Shown here: positions 34,939-45,185 of the stretch, in pieces
Layout of the letters: every line of letters begins with the position of its first letter
Position numbering within the stretch: the first letter of the stretch is position 1
Assembly: GCA_013176395.1 (NCBI GenBank)
Contig: JABMLP010000009.1
Span: 1,426,001-1,490,000 of the forward strand
Length of the DNA stretch: 64,000 bases
From: Venturia oleaginea
Lineage: Eukaryota; Ascomycota; Dothideomycetes; Venturiales; Venturiaceae
Reading direction: 5' to 3'
Notes under the pieces: generated by a model
The model's database searches: none
What the model was told of the DNA's origin: nothing
What the model saw: only the letters and a program-made list of their open reading frames with translations
Program-made: the position numbers and the translations under genes

Positions 34939-36365
34939 TACCCCAAACCCGCGGACCAGAACAAGGGGACACAGAGAAAAACAGCACACACAGCGAGAAC
35001 TCAATTTTTGGAATTTACAGAAGTATCATCTAAAGATCATCAAAACACCTCTGCCAGTGGCCGCTCCGGCCTCTAGAGGCCATCGCGCGTCCCTCAGCGT
35101 CGATGAGATACCTCTAGAGTCGCCGTCGCGGCCACGGCAGAGCAAGCAGACGAATACATGAGCAAGCTACACGAACGATGCGTCCACCAAAGACAACAGC
35201 AACCATCTAGTCACTATCTCCCGGCTAGTCCATCACCCCAGATGACACTGCAACGCTCCGAGTCGACGAGTCACCGCTAGAACGGCAATACCTTCAACAC
35301 AACTCAAACACCAGACGCCCGGTGTGCAACAATCGGCACCACACACCACTGCAACGACTAGACAACCTCTCCCAACGTCTTGGCAAACCGTCCTGCTACA
35401 AGCTGTTTGCCAGAGCCTTGAGCCTCTCCCCAAACTGTTGCGTCCCAGTTATGGCATTGCCAAGAGTAGGTGCGCGACACAGTAAGCAGTAAGGACGCAT
35501 AGAAGGAGCTTATTGGCGGCAAATCCCCTCCCTACAAGCCAGCAGACGTAGCCTTGAGCCTCTCCCCAGACTGTTGCGTCCCAGTTATGGCATTGGCAAG
35601 AGTAGGAGCGCGATATAGTAAGCAGGGAGAGCGACTAGCAGCAGGTAGGCTCCGACTATAAGACGGCAGGTCTATAGCACGATCGGCGCCATACAATATG
35701 GCAGCTACCAGACAGCCTCGTCTACGGGCATACCCGGAGTATCACACCCAAGCAGCGAAATCACGACTACGATGGTTACTATTGTCTCCAGCATCACACA
35801 ACAAAGTACACTGCCGCATAGGAATCTGGTGTAAGGCAACTTTCACAAGCAGAAACATACTTAGGGAACCCATTGGCATTGAGGGATAAGGCGAAACGGA
35901 TAGACAAAGCTGAGCATTAGAGGGAGACTGTAGGTAGAAGGATAGCGAAACACGAGGCATTGCCTCTTGAGTCTACATAGCACAGATATACTAGCAGAGT
36001 AACCAGTATCTACAAGAGCCAGCGGGCGTTTGGAGATACTGGTTAAGGGAAAAGAGGGAGGACCGAGGGGACAGCTGGTCTTGTTTCAGTGAACGAGGCG
36101 AAGTGGGGCGCGGTGGATTATATAATCATCACGTGTCGGCTGTCTGATGAAGTCCTCCTAACCGGACATAGCTGCGTGATTAAGCGGCTGCAACCGAGTA
36201 GGATAAAATCAATCAATCAATCAATATAACCTATTTTTGGAGGAGATTTATTACTAAAGGGGTACGAAATATGATCCTCGACTCTTGTCGCAAGCTCTGA
36301 GTCGAAAAAGGGTTCATCGAGCTTACGAGACTAGTAACAACACACCTTGAGAACAGGACAGAAAA
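34939..36365. other. Repeat-rich non-coding stretch
   Basis: 1.4 kb of GC-moderate sequence with no convincing gene. About 75 bases starting AGCCTTGAGCCTCTCCCC occur at 35414 and again at 35550, a 136-base period. An (AATC)n run lies near 36205-36225. Probably remains of older repeats plus the upstream region of the repetitive gene at 36366. Confidence 0.4.
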
Positions 36366-38051
36366 ATGTCAACAATACAACAAAGAATACAGTCACGAGA
36401 CATCATTGCTTTCACAGAGAAGGAGTTGGACCAGTACATCGGGTCGTCTGGAGGGTCAGTAGCCCCTTTACGGTTCACCTGCTGCGCTTTCTAACATGAA
36501 ATGGCAGGATAATTGAGGTAGAAGATCCCGAACTGTTGATGAAAGATGAAGTCTTCTTACAAAGGTTGAGGTAAGTAAGTACTTCATGCCCAGTCTAGGG
36601 CTGATAGTAGCAGAGATCGGGCAAGACTACCAGACATGGCGGGGCCAGGCTTTGTCGACCCTCAGGATCTGATAAATCGGCTACTCGAATTGGAAAACTC
36701 GGTAGATGGAAGCCGTGGGTCTCGATCACCTTCTATAGCCTCGACGGCCCCTCCCTTAAGCGAGAAAGAACGATACCTCGATGCCAAGCAATATCAGGTC
36801 GAAGCATATCAGAGGCTCGTCAACAGCGGTGGCCGTCCTTAGCATACTCTAGAACGAATGGAGACGATCGTAGATAATCCTGGGGAGATGAGCGAAATCC
36901 TATCCTTCTGGCAAGCGCAAACAAGCGGAAGAAATACCTGGAAGGTTTTTGGCCCACAGGCAATACGATGGCATATAACCACTCAGCGCCATGCCAGACA
37001 GCAATACTTTGGGAACGAAACAATACTCCTCATGGCCAATACTTGGGAGGAATGGGATGTTTTCCTAGCGCGGCATACAAACTTGAGGATTCAAGGTGGA
37101 ATGTCGTACACCGAGTACGTAGCAGCTGGGAGGAAGCGTCTGCTTCGGAACGGTTTCAAACAGATATTTCAGCCCTGCGTAGACCTTTCACGGCAAGACC
37201 AACTTACCACATGGATCGAGTACCTGAATTACGAGTATTTGTGGTACGAAACATTCAAAAAGGATATTAAAAGAAGTCAGCAGCAGCATGATGACGATTG
37301 GAATGCTCTTGTACGCTCGGAGGTTCTGAAACTAGGAGAAATGGAGGAAAACCTATGATCCCCTGAGAGTATTATCCTACAAGAAGCTGAGGAGCAAAGA
37401 GCTGAGGAGGACGTAAGGGCAGCAAGTCTTAAAGCAGCCGCTCTCGAGGTACTTGAGCCTGAGCCCCAAATATCTATATATACGTCGCACTCGTGATAAC
37501 AGCTACTCCCGGCCGCCTACGTAGACCTAACCAGGGCAAACGCAAAGTATGAAGGAATTAAGAAGCGAAGTAATGGTGCCAGCGATTTCATGCATGCAAC
37601 TAGGGTTTTTCGGGTCGCCAGCATCAAGGTCCATTGCCACGCCAAATTGCTTCGTTGGATTTTGGGTCAACTTCCGATCATCAAGCTTGAATCAACAGCT
37701 CCGCAGAAGGAGAGAAAAAATCGCCGCTCGGATGTACCACACTACAGAAACATTCAAAACGAAGTAAATCTAGCTCCAACTCCGTCCATCCAGTATGGCC
37801 AAAACAGCAAACATCGACGACCTGGCGAAGATCAACCCAACCAGCGAGTTGATAATAGTCAGCCCCTCCTGCATAAGCGAGCTAGACTTGCTCCTGCCTT
37901 GCACCGTCGAATGACAACGCGCTCTGAAAACAAACCAGTCGATCAGCCCCGGCGCAGTCTGAGAATCTCGTTGCGGATTGCGAAAGGTAGCACGTCTCAG
38001 AATAGTACCCAAAGCGAAGAAAAAGCAGCAGGTCTTCGCCGCAGCGTTTGA
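36366..38051 (+). pseudogene. Degenerate member of a repetitive fungal gene family
   Basis: The 5' part splices well: 36366-36454, 36508-36570, and from 36614, giving MSTIQQRIQSRDIIAFTEKE and later LINRLLELENSVD. An in-frame TAG at 36840 interrupts it, and the same frame then goes on (HTLERMETIVDN, LTTWIEYLNYEYLWYE) to a TGA at 37356. Further matching text follows to a basic C-terminus near 38051. From memory, proteins with this order (LELENSVD, SFWQAQTSG, LTTWIEYLNYEY) are abundant in leotiomycete and dothideomycete genomes and behave like dispersed repeats. Function unknown. The stops fit C-to-T changes in CAG and CGA codons. Confidence 0.65.
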
Positions 38052-38744
38052 GCCCGAGTGCAACGGTTGTGGAGTTGGTTTCGCTCGGTATGTCTGCATC
38101 GTCCACCACCTTGTTACTCTCACTTACCTTGAATGGGAGGATTGAGGAGGGGCCTTGTAAGAGATGCATCGGCCGGAGGTGAGAGGTGGCATCTCTAGCT
38201 TTGACTTGGGATTTAGCTGTTTTTGATGTACAGATTGTGAATGCTGAATTGCTCAATCGATTATCAGTCTCCGTGAAACGAGGTATGGAGAGGAAACATA
38301 CTTACCATGTTCCTATACGTCGAATCACCTGAGTTGGGGAAAATCCGAGAGCCAGCTTGCTGTGAAAAGTTAGGTTGAGACGGACTGAGGTTCCGATGAG
38401 GCACGAGATATGTGCGACGCTGAGGTTATGCGAGGAAGCAAACAATGCACATCCAGCTGACCCTACTAAATACGCTGTGCCAAGATTGTTTGCTCGACAT
38501 TGCAGGTTTCCCTCGCTTCCCATCTCTCATAAGCAGGACTTCCCCCATCGATCTTTCATCTCTCGTCTGCATTTGCATTTCCCTTCTTTTCCTTAGTCCT
38601 CGCTTCTCGCAGAGTCTCTCTTCTTGTCTCTCCTCGAGGCCACTGAGGCGAGTCTGAGGCATCAAGCAAACGATTGCCTCTCAGCCTCCTAAAATCCCAC
38701 AAACACCCTCGAATCTCTCACATCAGCTAGCAGAGAAGCAAAGA
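38052..38744. other. Promoter region of the disrupted gene
   Basis: No gene supported. The plus strand becomes very C-rich from 38500 to 38740, as usual for the leader of a highly expressed fungal gene. Confidence 0.4.
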
Positions 38745-39911
38745 ATGGGCGCAACAATATCCTCCCCCCTAAACCAACCACACACAAATTCCTCCAGCCT
38801 GCCCCTCTACCCCTCCAAAAACCTAACGTTAATCCCAACCTGTGATCACGACCTCCGCCACTCCCCCCACGATTACACAATCGCCCAAAACGTCCACATC
38901 CAACAAACCCAGCAGGCACAGCATATGCAACGCAACACTTCAAACACCTCCTCTTCCAACAACTCACTCGAACCACCCCGCTACGTTCCCGCGCCCAGTC
39001 GAGGAAGCCAAGGCAGCGCCCGGGGCAGAAACATGGCAGGAATGGGAATGATGGGCATGGGCGGACCAAATGCTAGGTATAAATATGTTGGACCGGGTAT
39101 GTATTGGGACACGTGGCAGAATTCTGCACCGCCGCCTGTTTATCAGCAACGCCTTGGGCCTGGACCAGGAGGTGGTGCTGTGATTTGTGGGTTCTGTGGA
39201 AGTAGTGGGGAGATGGGATGTATACACATGAATAACGCGCAGAACCAGATGCAGCAGCAGAATTTTCAGGGAGGGATAGGCGGTGGTAATGGTGATAATG
39301 ATATTTTACAGGCTTTGAGGGGCCTGATGGGGGTGGGGAATAACGGCGGGAATGGGTTCATGGGTGGTGGTAATGGAAATGGAAATGCAGGATGTGGACA
39401 AAGTTGCACAGCAAATGACGGCGGTGTTCGCGTAAAAGGAAATTGGGGCGCTGAAGATGTGAATTTGAGAGTGGGAGGAAGGGAAAGATATCCATGTGAA
39501 GACCATGGCGGATGCGAGACCTCACACCGCCGCGCCGCAGCGACAAGACGGAATCGAAACTCCAGACGACGCCCGCACCGCCATAATGATGACGATGATA
39601 GCGACGAAAGTTCCGCGTCAGAATATCGAGGACGAGGAAGAAGAAGCGAACGTGAGAAAGAAAGAGAGAGGGCAAGGAAGGAAGAAGAATGGCGGAGACC
39701 GTTCAGAGATGTAGGGGAGAGATTAGGTTGGACGGCGGCGGATATGGAACAAATCAATACTGGGGCTTCGAATCTTAACAAGTCAACTGCACCAAGGCCA
39801 CCAATGGATATGGGTGTTGGACCGATGGATGGCATGGGCATGGGTATGGGATCGATGGGACCGATGGGACCGATGGGACCAATGGGCGGTAGTGGTGGAT
39901 TTAATCCAATG

Positions 39912-40148
39912 TCTATCTCCATCTCGCCACGCCTTCGGATCACGGTCATCTGGCACGTTTTATCTGTTGATTGGCCGGACGCAGGCCAGGGCACGTGAAT
40001 TTTCATTGTGAGCGAGCAAGCCATTGAGCCCTGAGCCATACAGGCTTCCTCAGCCACACGGGGCTTCAGCCACGGGGTAGGTCTCAGGATGGCATGCCCA
40101 CGGCTCAATTGCTTCTCGATTGAAGGCAAATGAGGTGCCCTACTGCCC
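39912..40148. repeat. Split direct repeat A, outer copy (237 bp)
   Basis: Begins TCTATCTCCATCTCGCCACG at the junction with the host gene and appears identical to 40306-40542. It overlaps the artificial read-through end of the host frame (stop at 39998). Confidence 0.95.
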
Positions 40149-40188
40149 GCACGTATAAGACGTTGACTACAGGGTGTAGGCGGGTGGG

Positions 40189-40305
40189 AATCTAGATACA
40201 AGACGAGCCTCAGAGGGCTCAGAAGTCGTGCGATATGCGAGATCGCCATGTTGTTGTTGTCGCTTGGTCGGACGAGGCCCTTGCTCCACCAGATAGACAC
40301 TAGCA
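40189..40305. repeat. Split direct repeat B, inner copy (117 bp)
   Basis: Begins AATCTAGATACAAGACGAGC and ends CACTAGCA, appearing identical to 45069-45185. It abuts the inner A copy directly at 40305/40306, which shows the junction a circular intermediate would have. Confidence 0.95.
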
Positions 40306-40542
40306 TCTATCTCCATCTCGCCACGCCTTCGGATCACGGTCATCTGGCACGTTTTATCTGTTGATTGGCCGGACGCAGGCCAGGGCACGTGAATTTTCAT
40401 TGTGAGCGAGCAAGCCATTGAGCCCTGAGCCATACAGGCTTCCTCAGCCACACGGGGCTTCAGCCACGGGGTAGGTCTCAGGATGGCATGCCCACGGCTC
40501 AATTGCTTCTCGATTGAAGGCAAATGAGGTGCCCTACTGCCC
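40306..40542. repeat. Split direct repeat A, inner copy (237 bp)
   Basis: Second copy of the 237-bp repeat at 39912, followed by the 3' flank of the recombinase gene. Confidence 0.95.
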
Positions 40543-40698
40543 AGAAGCGAAGCGCCTGCGGCCCAGACAAACAAGAAGGAAACGAGGTGGGATAGGAGGC
40601 GAGTCTGTACGACATACTCGGTCCAGGGTAGAGGCGAGAAACACAGCGGTGTAGCGAAGCAGAGTATAGCTTTTGGCGATCGGGTGAACACAACGGTG

Positions 40699-41787
40699 TC
40701 ATATCAGGAACAGGCGACTGATTGCAAGCTGCTGTTCGAACGAACGGGATATGTAACGGAGGAAAGCTTCGGAGGACCATCGACCCGCTGCCTTAAGCTC
40801 GAGCTCAGGCACTCCCTTCGCAGCTGCGTCCGTAGCAGCACCCCTGCGGAAGGAATGGCCTGTGTAGGACTTGTCGTCCAGCGAGGAGATAATACCAGTA
40901 GCGAGGAGGCGTCGGCGTAGTTGCATGTGTACAGCAGCGGCCGAACAATGCCCTTTGCCGATGTCGAAGAGAGGCGCCGAAAGCGGCTTCGGATCGTGCC
41001 TGAAAAGTCTTACCAGGGCGGCTACTGCACAGGTAGGTTTTCCCGTTGCGGCGATGGAGATGGGAACGCCCTGATTAGCGTAATCGGTCTTGCTACGCTT
41101 CAGGAAAATAGAGACCCCGTAAGGCTGATGGCTAGGCGTATGACGATGGAAGGCGATATCGCTCCGTAAGACGTGAGTATAGGAGAACAGCGGGTGCTCC
41201 CTATCTCTTCTAGTGTAAGCCAGCTCGCCAAGGCGGAAGAAACCAGCATAGGCCACCTTGAAGAGAGTGTCGAGATTGAGGTCGGCTCCGGTGGTCGGTT
41301 CCACAGCCGTCAGTCCCTCAAGGATGCGTACAGTAATAGGGAGCCTATTCTTGCGCTTCGGAGGCCTGAGGTTGAGAGCCCCCTGTCTTGCGCGTAGGAG
41401 CATCGGATCAGCGAACGCGCTGATAGGGTATCCCAGGTCGATATGCTTTGAACGTACTGCGGAGAGGTAGCTGGCCGCTGTAGCGCCGGAAATGATGCCT
41501 TTCGCTCCTCCAGTAATGACACGCCTTGCCATCCATTCGCCGAGATTGAGGGGTTCTGCGGGATAGTCTACACAGCCCTCCAGCGTACAGAACCTCTCCC
41601 AGCTCTTGATACCCGCGCCGTACGTGTTGCGCGTGTTCTGGGCCAAGCCGTACCATAAGAGGGTAATATACTCATCAGAGAGGCCAAGGTTTCGCTCGCG
41701 AAGGGTACGGAGGAAGAACCTATGAACTGTAGGGAGGAGCTCGCTATCGTAGGAAGTATACTCGAGGCTAGGTGCTGGACGAAGCAC
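40699..41787 (-). CDS. Tyrosine recombinase of the retrotransposon
   Basis: 362 codons as listed; the frame extends open for at least 40 codons above 41787 without an ATG, so the start is not fixed. It integrates the circular cDNA. The catalytic set of the family is visible: Arg in AGFFRLGEL, His and Arg in GHSFRRGAATDAA, a Trp in AAGRWSSEAF, and the nucleophile Tyr in LRYISRS. An N-terminal SAM-like domain contains SDEYITLLWYGLAQNTRNTY. No stop or shift inside. It is the last gene in the element's direction, about 1.2 kb past the reverse transcriptase. Confidence 0.93.
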   Translation of the reverse strand: MLRPAPSLEYTSYDSELLPTVHRFFLRTLRERNLGLSDEYITLLWYGLAQNTRNTYGAGIKSWERFCTLEGCVDYPAEPLNLGEWMARRVITGGAKGIISGATAASYLSAVRSKHIDLGYPISAFADPMLLRARQGALNLRPPKRKNRLPITVRILEGLTAVEPTTGADLNLDTLFKVAYAGFFRLGELAYTRRDREHPLFSYTHVLRSDIAFHRHTPSHQPYGVSIFLKRSKTDYANQGVPISIAATGKPTCAVAALVRLFRHDPKPLSAPLFDIGKGHCSAAAVHMQLRRRLLATGIISSLDDKSYTGHSFRRGAATDAAAKGVPELELKAAGRWSSEAFLRYISRSFEQQLAISRLFLI

Positions 41788-41945
41788 GTTAGCAAGCTTT
41801 GTACGAGTACCGGAGTCCGACCAGGGTATCTGCCGAACGTCGGCGATAGCAGAGTAGCATGGCGCTTAAGCCGATGAGCCTGCAAAGAACGGCTGCCACG
41901 AACAGCGCGCCAAGCCCAAAGTTGCAATCCCCGGGATAGCAAGAA

Positions 41946-42944
41946 TTCAACGGAACTGTAAGGACGATAGCGGAGAGCCCCATCGGAGGCAGAGCCAGAC
42001 GATACGATCGAAACTAGACTCGCGAGGGCGTCGGCCAGATGTACCTATAGAGATGGTCCCCAACGGAGGAATGCAACGGCAACGGCAACGGCCTCCATCT
42101 CTTAGGGTTGATAAACGCCGAACGATCGGACGGCTCAACAATAGTTCAACGGAACTGTAAGATCGAAAGCGGTGAGCCCCATCGGAGGCAGAGCCAGACG
42201 ATACGATCGAAACTAGACTCGCGAGGGCGTCGGCCAGATGTACCTATAGAGATGGTCCCCAACGGAGGAATGCAACGGCAACGGCAACGGCCTCCATCTC
42301 TTAGGGTTGATAAACGCCGAACGATCGGACGGCTCAACAATAGTTCAACGGAACTGTAAGATCGAAAGCGGTGAGCCCCATCGGAGGCAGAGCCAGACGA
42401 TACGATCGAAACTAGACTCGCGAGGGCGTCGGCCAGATGTACCTATAGAGATGGTCCCCAACGGAGGAATGCAACGGCAACGGCAACGGCCTCCATCTCT
42501 TAGGGTTGATAAACGCCGAACGATCGGACGGTTCACCAATAGTTCAACGGAACTGTAAGATCGAAAGCGGTGAGCCTCATCGGAGGCAGAGCTAGACGAT
42601 AAGATCGAAACTAGACTCGAGAGAGCGTCGGCCAGATGTACCTATAGAGATGGTCCCCAACGGAGGAATGCAACGGCAACGGCAACGCCCTCCATCTCTT
42701 TAGGGTTGATAAACGCCGAACGATCGGACGGTTCACCAATAGTTCAGCGGAACTGAGATCGAAAAAGGTGAGCCCCATCGGAGGCAGCTAGACGATACGA
42801 TCGAAAACTAGACTCGAGAGAGGGCGTCGGCCGGATATGCCTATAGAGATGGTCCCCAACGGAGGAATGCAACGGCAACGGCAACGGCCTCCATCTCTTT
42901 AGGGTTAATAAAGGCCGAACGATCGGACGGTTCAACAATAGTTC
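41946..42944. repeat. Five ~199-bp tandem units inside the retrotransposon
   Basis: Units begin at TTCAACGG/TTCAGCGG at 41946, 42145, 42344, 42543, 42743 and again at 42942 where the coding copy starts. Spacing is 199, 199, 199, 200 and 199. The first three are nearly identical and the later ones more diverged. Each unit copies two parts of the RNase H coding region placed side by side. Confidence 0.93.
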
Positions 42945-44325
42945 AGCGGAACTGTGAGATCGAAAGCGGTGAGCCCCATTGGGGGCAGAGCCAGGCGATA
43001 CGATCAAACTGGACTCGAGAGAGGGCATCGGCCAGGCCGTTAGCCGTAGATGGAAGCCAGCGGGCTTCGATAACAATATCGCAGGCAGCGGCCTGAGTAA
43101 CAATAGTGCGGAGATGGGTGTTGCTCTCACCACGAACAGCCTCCTTCGTCAACCCGGCCACGGCCGTAGAGTTGTCACAGTGGATAACGACCCGATTATG
43201 TGCCCAGAGAGACGGTCCCCAACGGAGGAATGCGACGGCAACAGCCTCCGTCTCCTTAGGGTTGATAAACGCCGAACGATTGGACGGTTCAGCAATAAAA
43301 GCATGCTCGATTGCGATACTATTGGTGTAATCCCCCCAAGAGACATCGGTCTCAGAGGACTCGAAAAAGAAGCCGCCGAGGCTTTGTTGTCCGGAGGCAT
43401 CAGTGAAAAGGTGGAAACAACGGCGCTTTCGATAATCGAAGAAGTAGACCCCGTTGGTTAGCTCGAGCGCATGGAGCCACCAGAGAAGGTCGTCTCGTAC
43501 ACCGCTAGTCAGGGCTCGGCGAAAGTGCCGATTGACTTCTCCGTATGCTCCGCTCAGGTAGTCCCAGATCGATCGAGTGTAAACCCGGCCAAGGCGGATG
43601 ACGGCACTGGCCCAACTGAGCCGCCCGGCGAGGGACTTCGTATCCCGGAGCCGCGGCCTTGTCTCGGAGAGGTGATCACGGATAGCCTGGATCAAAGAAT
43701 CTCTCTTCTCGTCGGAGAGACGCAGTTCCAAGCGTACCGTATCAACCAGAAGACCTAATATCTCGACGGCCGTGCCGACCACGTCTTTGGCATCCTTGCG
43801 AGGAATCCCAAGTCGATCGGTGGTCTTGATCCAGAGTTCCGAAACGCGGTCCGAAATTTCTTGAGACGTACACACAAACATAAAATCATCAAGGTAGTGC
43901 TCGATCGCGGTAGGGATACTGCGCGTGCCGGCCTGCTCGTCGAGAGCCCAATGGAGACCTTCCGCAAAGAGATTGAAGATAAATGGCGCAGTCCTGAGAC
44001 CGAAAGGGAGGCAGAGTTCTTGATAATTGACGCCGTTGAGGCAAAACCCAAGATACCGGGACGAAATGAGATCCACAGGGATGTTGCGAAAAGCGTGCGC
44101 AATGTCGCGTTTCATCAGAAGACAGCCCCGGCCTGTACGAAGGACGTGCTGAACAATTCTGTCGACTCTGGTGTACTGTAGCTTGCCAAACACGCGTGGA
44201 ATGGCGTCGTTGACTGAAGTTTGGGGCGGCCAAGAGAGGTCGTGGATCCGGCGTAAGGTTCCGTCTTGTTTTGGGACCATCCCAAGAGGAGCGATAAACA
44301 GGCCCGGGTCTGTAGAGATAGCCAA
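42943..44325 (-). CDS. Reverse transcriptase-RNase H of the retrotransposon
   Basis: 460 codons shown; no ATG opens the frame and it stays open further upstream (to about 44480), so it is probably made as part of a larger polyprotein or by frameshift. The reverse transcriptase has LLMKRDIAHAFRNIPV (motif A Asp), LCLPFGLRTAPFIFN (motif B region) and HYLDDFMFV (YxDD motif C). RNase H follows with FTDASGQQSLGG, INPKETEAVAV, VIHCDNSTAV and NGLADALSR, giving a full D-E-D-D set. No methyltransferase or protease domain is seen here. The stop lies at the edge of the 199-bp repeat array. Confidence 0.94.
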   Translation of the reverse strand: MAISTDPGLFIAPLGMVPKQDGTLRRIHDLSWPPQTSVNDAIPRVFGKLQYTRVDRIVQHVLRTGRGCLLMKRDIAHAFRNIPVDLISSRYLGFCLNGVNYQELCLPFGLRTAPFIFNLFAEGLHWALDEQAGTRSIPTAIEHYLDDFMFVCTSQEISDRVSELWIKTTDRLGIPRKDAKDVVGTAVEILGLLVDTVRLELRLSDEKRDSLIQAIRDHLSETRPRLRDTKSLAGRLSWASAVIRLGRVYTRSIWDYLSGAYGEVNRHFRRALTSGVRDDLLWWLHALELTNGVYFFDYRKRRCFHLFTDASGQQSLGGFFFESSETDVSWGDYTNSIAIEHAFIAEPSNRSAFINPKETEAVAVAFLRWGPSLWAHNRVVIHCDNSTAVAGLTKEAVRGESNTHLRTIVTQAAACDIVIEARWLPSTANGLADALSRVQFDRIAWLCPQWGSPLSISQFR

Positions 44326-44369
44326 TCGGCCGGCGGCCAGCTCCTTCGCAACGTAGCCCGTAGCTTCGG

Positions 44370-44615
44370 CTACGGTCGCCTCGTCGGAGAAGTAGTTGTT
44401 CGAAACGCCGCGTACGCGAATCGTATGAGGCTCGCGGATCCCGATGGAGGCGCCGTACGTGAGTCCGTACTGTTATCCGGCTCAGTCGCCCCCGGACGAC
44501 TGGTGCCATGCGGTAGTTCTAGTAAAGAGCCCTCCCTAATTTTTGCAAGGCGCGCCGCCGCTTCTTCGCGTTTGACCTGCATCTGGAGGTCGCGCTCCTC
44601 CTTTTCGCGGTCCAT
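44370..44615 (-). CDS. Possible Gag-like segment of the retrotransposon
   Basis: An open frame with a charged, coiled-coil-like start (MDREKEERDLQMQVKREEAA) followed by a Pro/Ser/Thr-rich part. It lies upstream of the reverse transcriptase in the element's direction and overlaps its frame, as Gag regions often do. No zinc knuckle. Assignment is by position and composition only. Confidence 0.35.
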   Translation of the reverse strand: MDREKEERDLQMQVKREEAAARLAKIREGSLLELPHGTSRPGATEPDNSTDSRTAPPSGSASLIRFAYAAFRTTTSPTRRP

Positions 44616-45068
44616 CCTTAGCCTGTGAGCCTCTACGGCGCGAGCCTCAGCGGCCTGGGCATTGTTGATCGCGACCGTGAAGATGACCTCTGGGTCTCGA
44701 AGACAATAGAGGGGGATCGGGTACGAGAGGAGCGAGTAGAGTGACCCGGTGGTAGGGATAAGTTGATAGGAACCGACGCGGTGATATCCTTCTTCGGAGG
44801 CATAAAGAAAGCGGTATAACTATTTAAAATCGTTAGCAGGTCAGCTCTGTTAATAAGTACAGAGCCCTAGAGATGCCAAGGAGCTCTTTGGAAGGGATTT
44901 CTGATGCTGGTGCAATATAACGATGCCCAAGACGTCGTCGAGGCCAGCGGTGTACTTGAAAAGTCTGTCGAGAAGCGGTGAACGGCTAAGCGCGGCGCGC
45001 GCAGCGGCGGGAAAGACTCGTAGGACGATAAGGAGAATATCGGGATGAAGGACGAGTCCTACAACAAC

Positions 45069-45185
45069 AATCTAGATACAAGACGAGCCTCAGAGGGCTC
45101 AGAAGTCGTGCGATATGCGAGATCGCCATGTTGTTGTTGTCGCTTGGTCGGACGAGGCCCTTGCTCCACCAGATAGACACTAGCA
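45069..45185. repeat. Split direct repeat B, outer copy (117 bp)
   Basis: Appears identical to 40189-40305; its last base, the A of CACTAGCA, is followed at once by host codon GGA at 45186. Confidence 0.95.

Larger units (their letters stand above)
39912..45185 (-). mobile_element. DIRS-class tyrosine-recombinase retrotransposon with split direct repeats
   Basis: 5,274 bp. It encodes reverse transcriptase with RNase H and a tyrosine recombinase, both on the minus strand. The ends are not LTRs: two different direct repeats are split between the ends and an internal site. Repeat A lies at 39912-40148 and 40306-40542; repeat B lies at 40189-40305 and 45069-45185. In the element's own direction the order is B, ORFs, A, B, (40-bp spacer), A. 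This matches the A1-ORFs-B1-A2-B2 split-direct-repeat layout known for PAT/Ngaro-type elements. No target duplication is present, as expected for recombinase-mediated integration of a circle. Repeat pairs appear identical and both enzyme frames are open, so it may be active. Confidence 0.93.

Noticed and set aside
39266..40306. 346-codon minus-strand frame crossing the host/element junction
   Set aside because: Antisense to the Gly/Met-rich host exon and continues into repeat A only by chance.
42108..42558. Repeated 83-codon plus-strand frames
   Set aside because: They are copies of the 199-bp tandem unit read on the wrong strand.
39912..45185. Interpretation as an LTR retrotransposon or a Crypton
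   Set aside because: There are no matching terminal repeats at both ends and no integrase; reverse transcriptase is present, which Cryptons lack.
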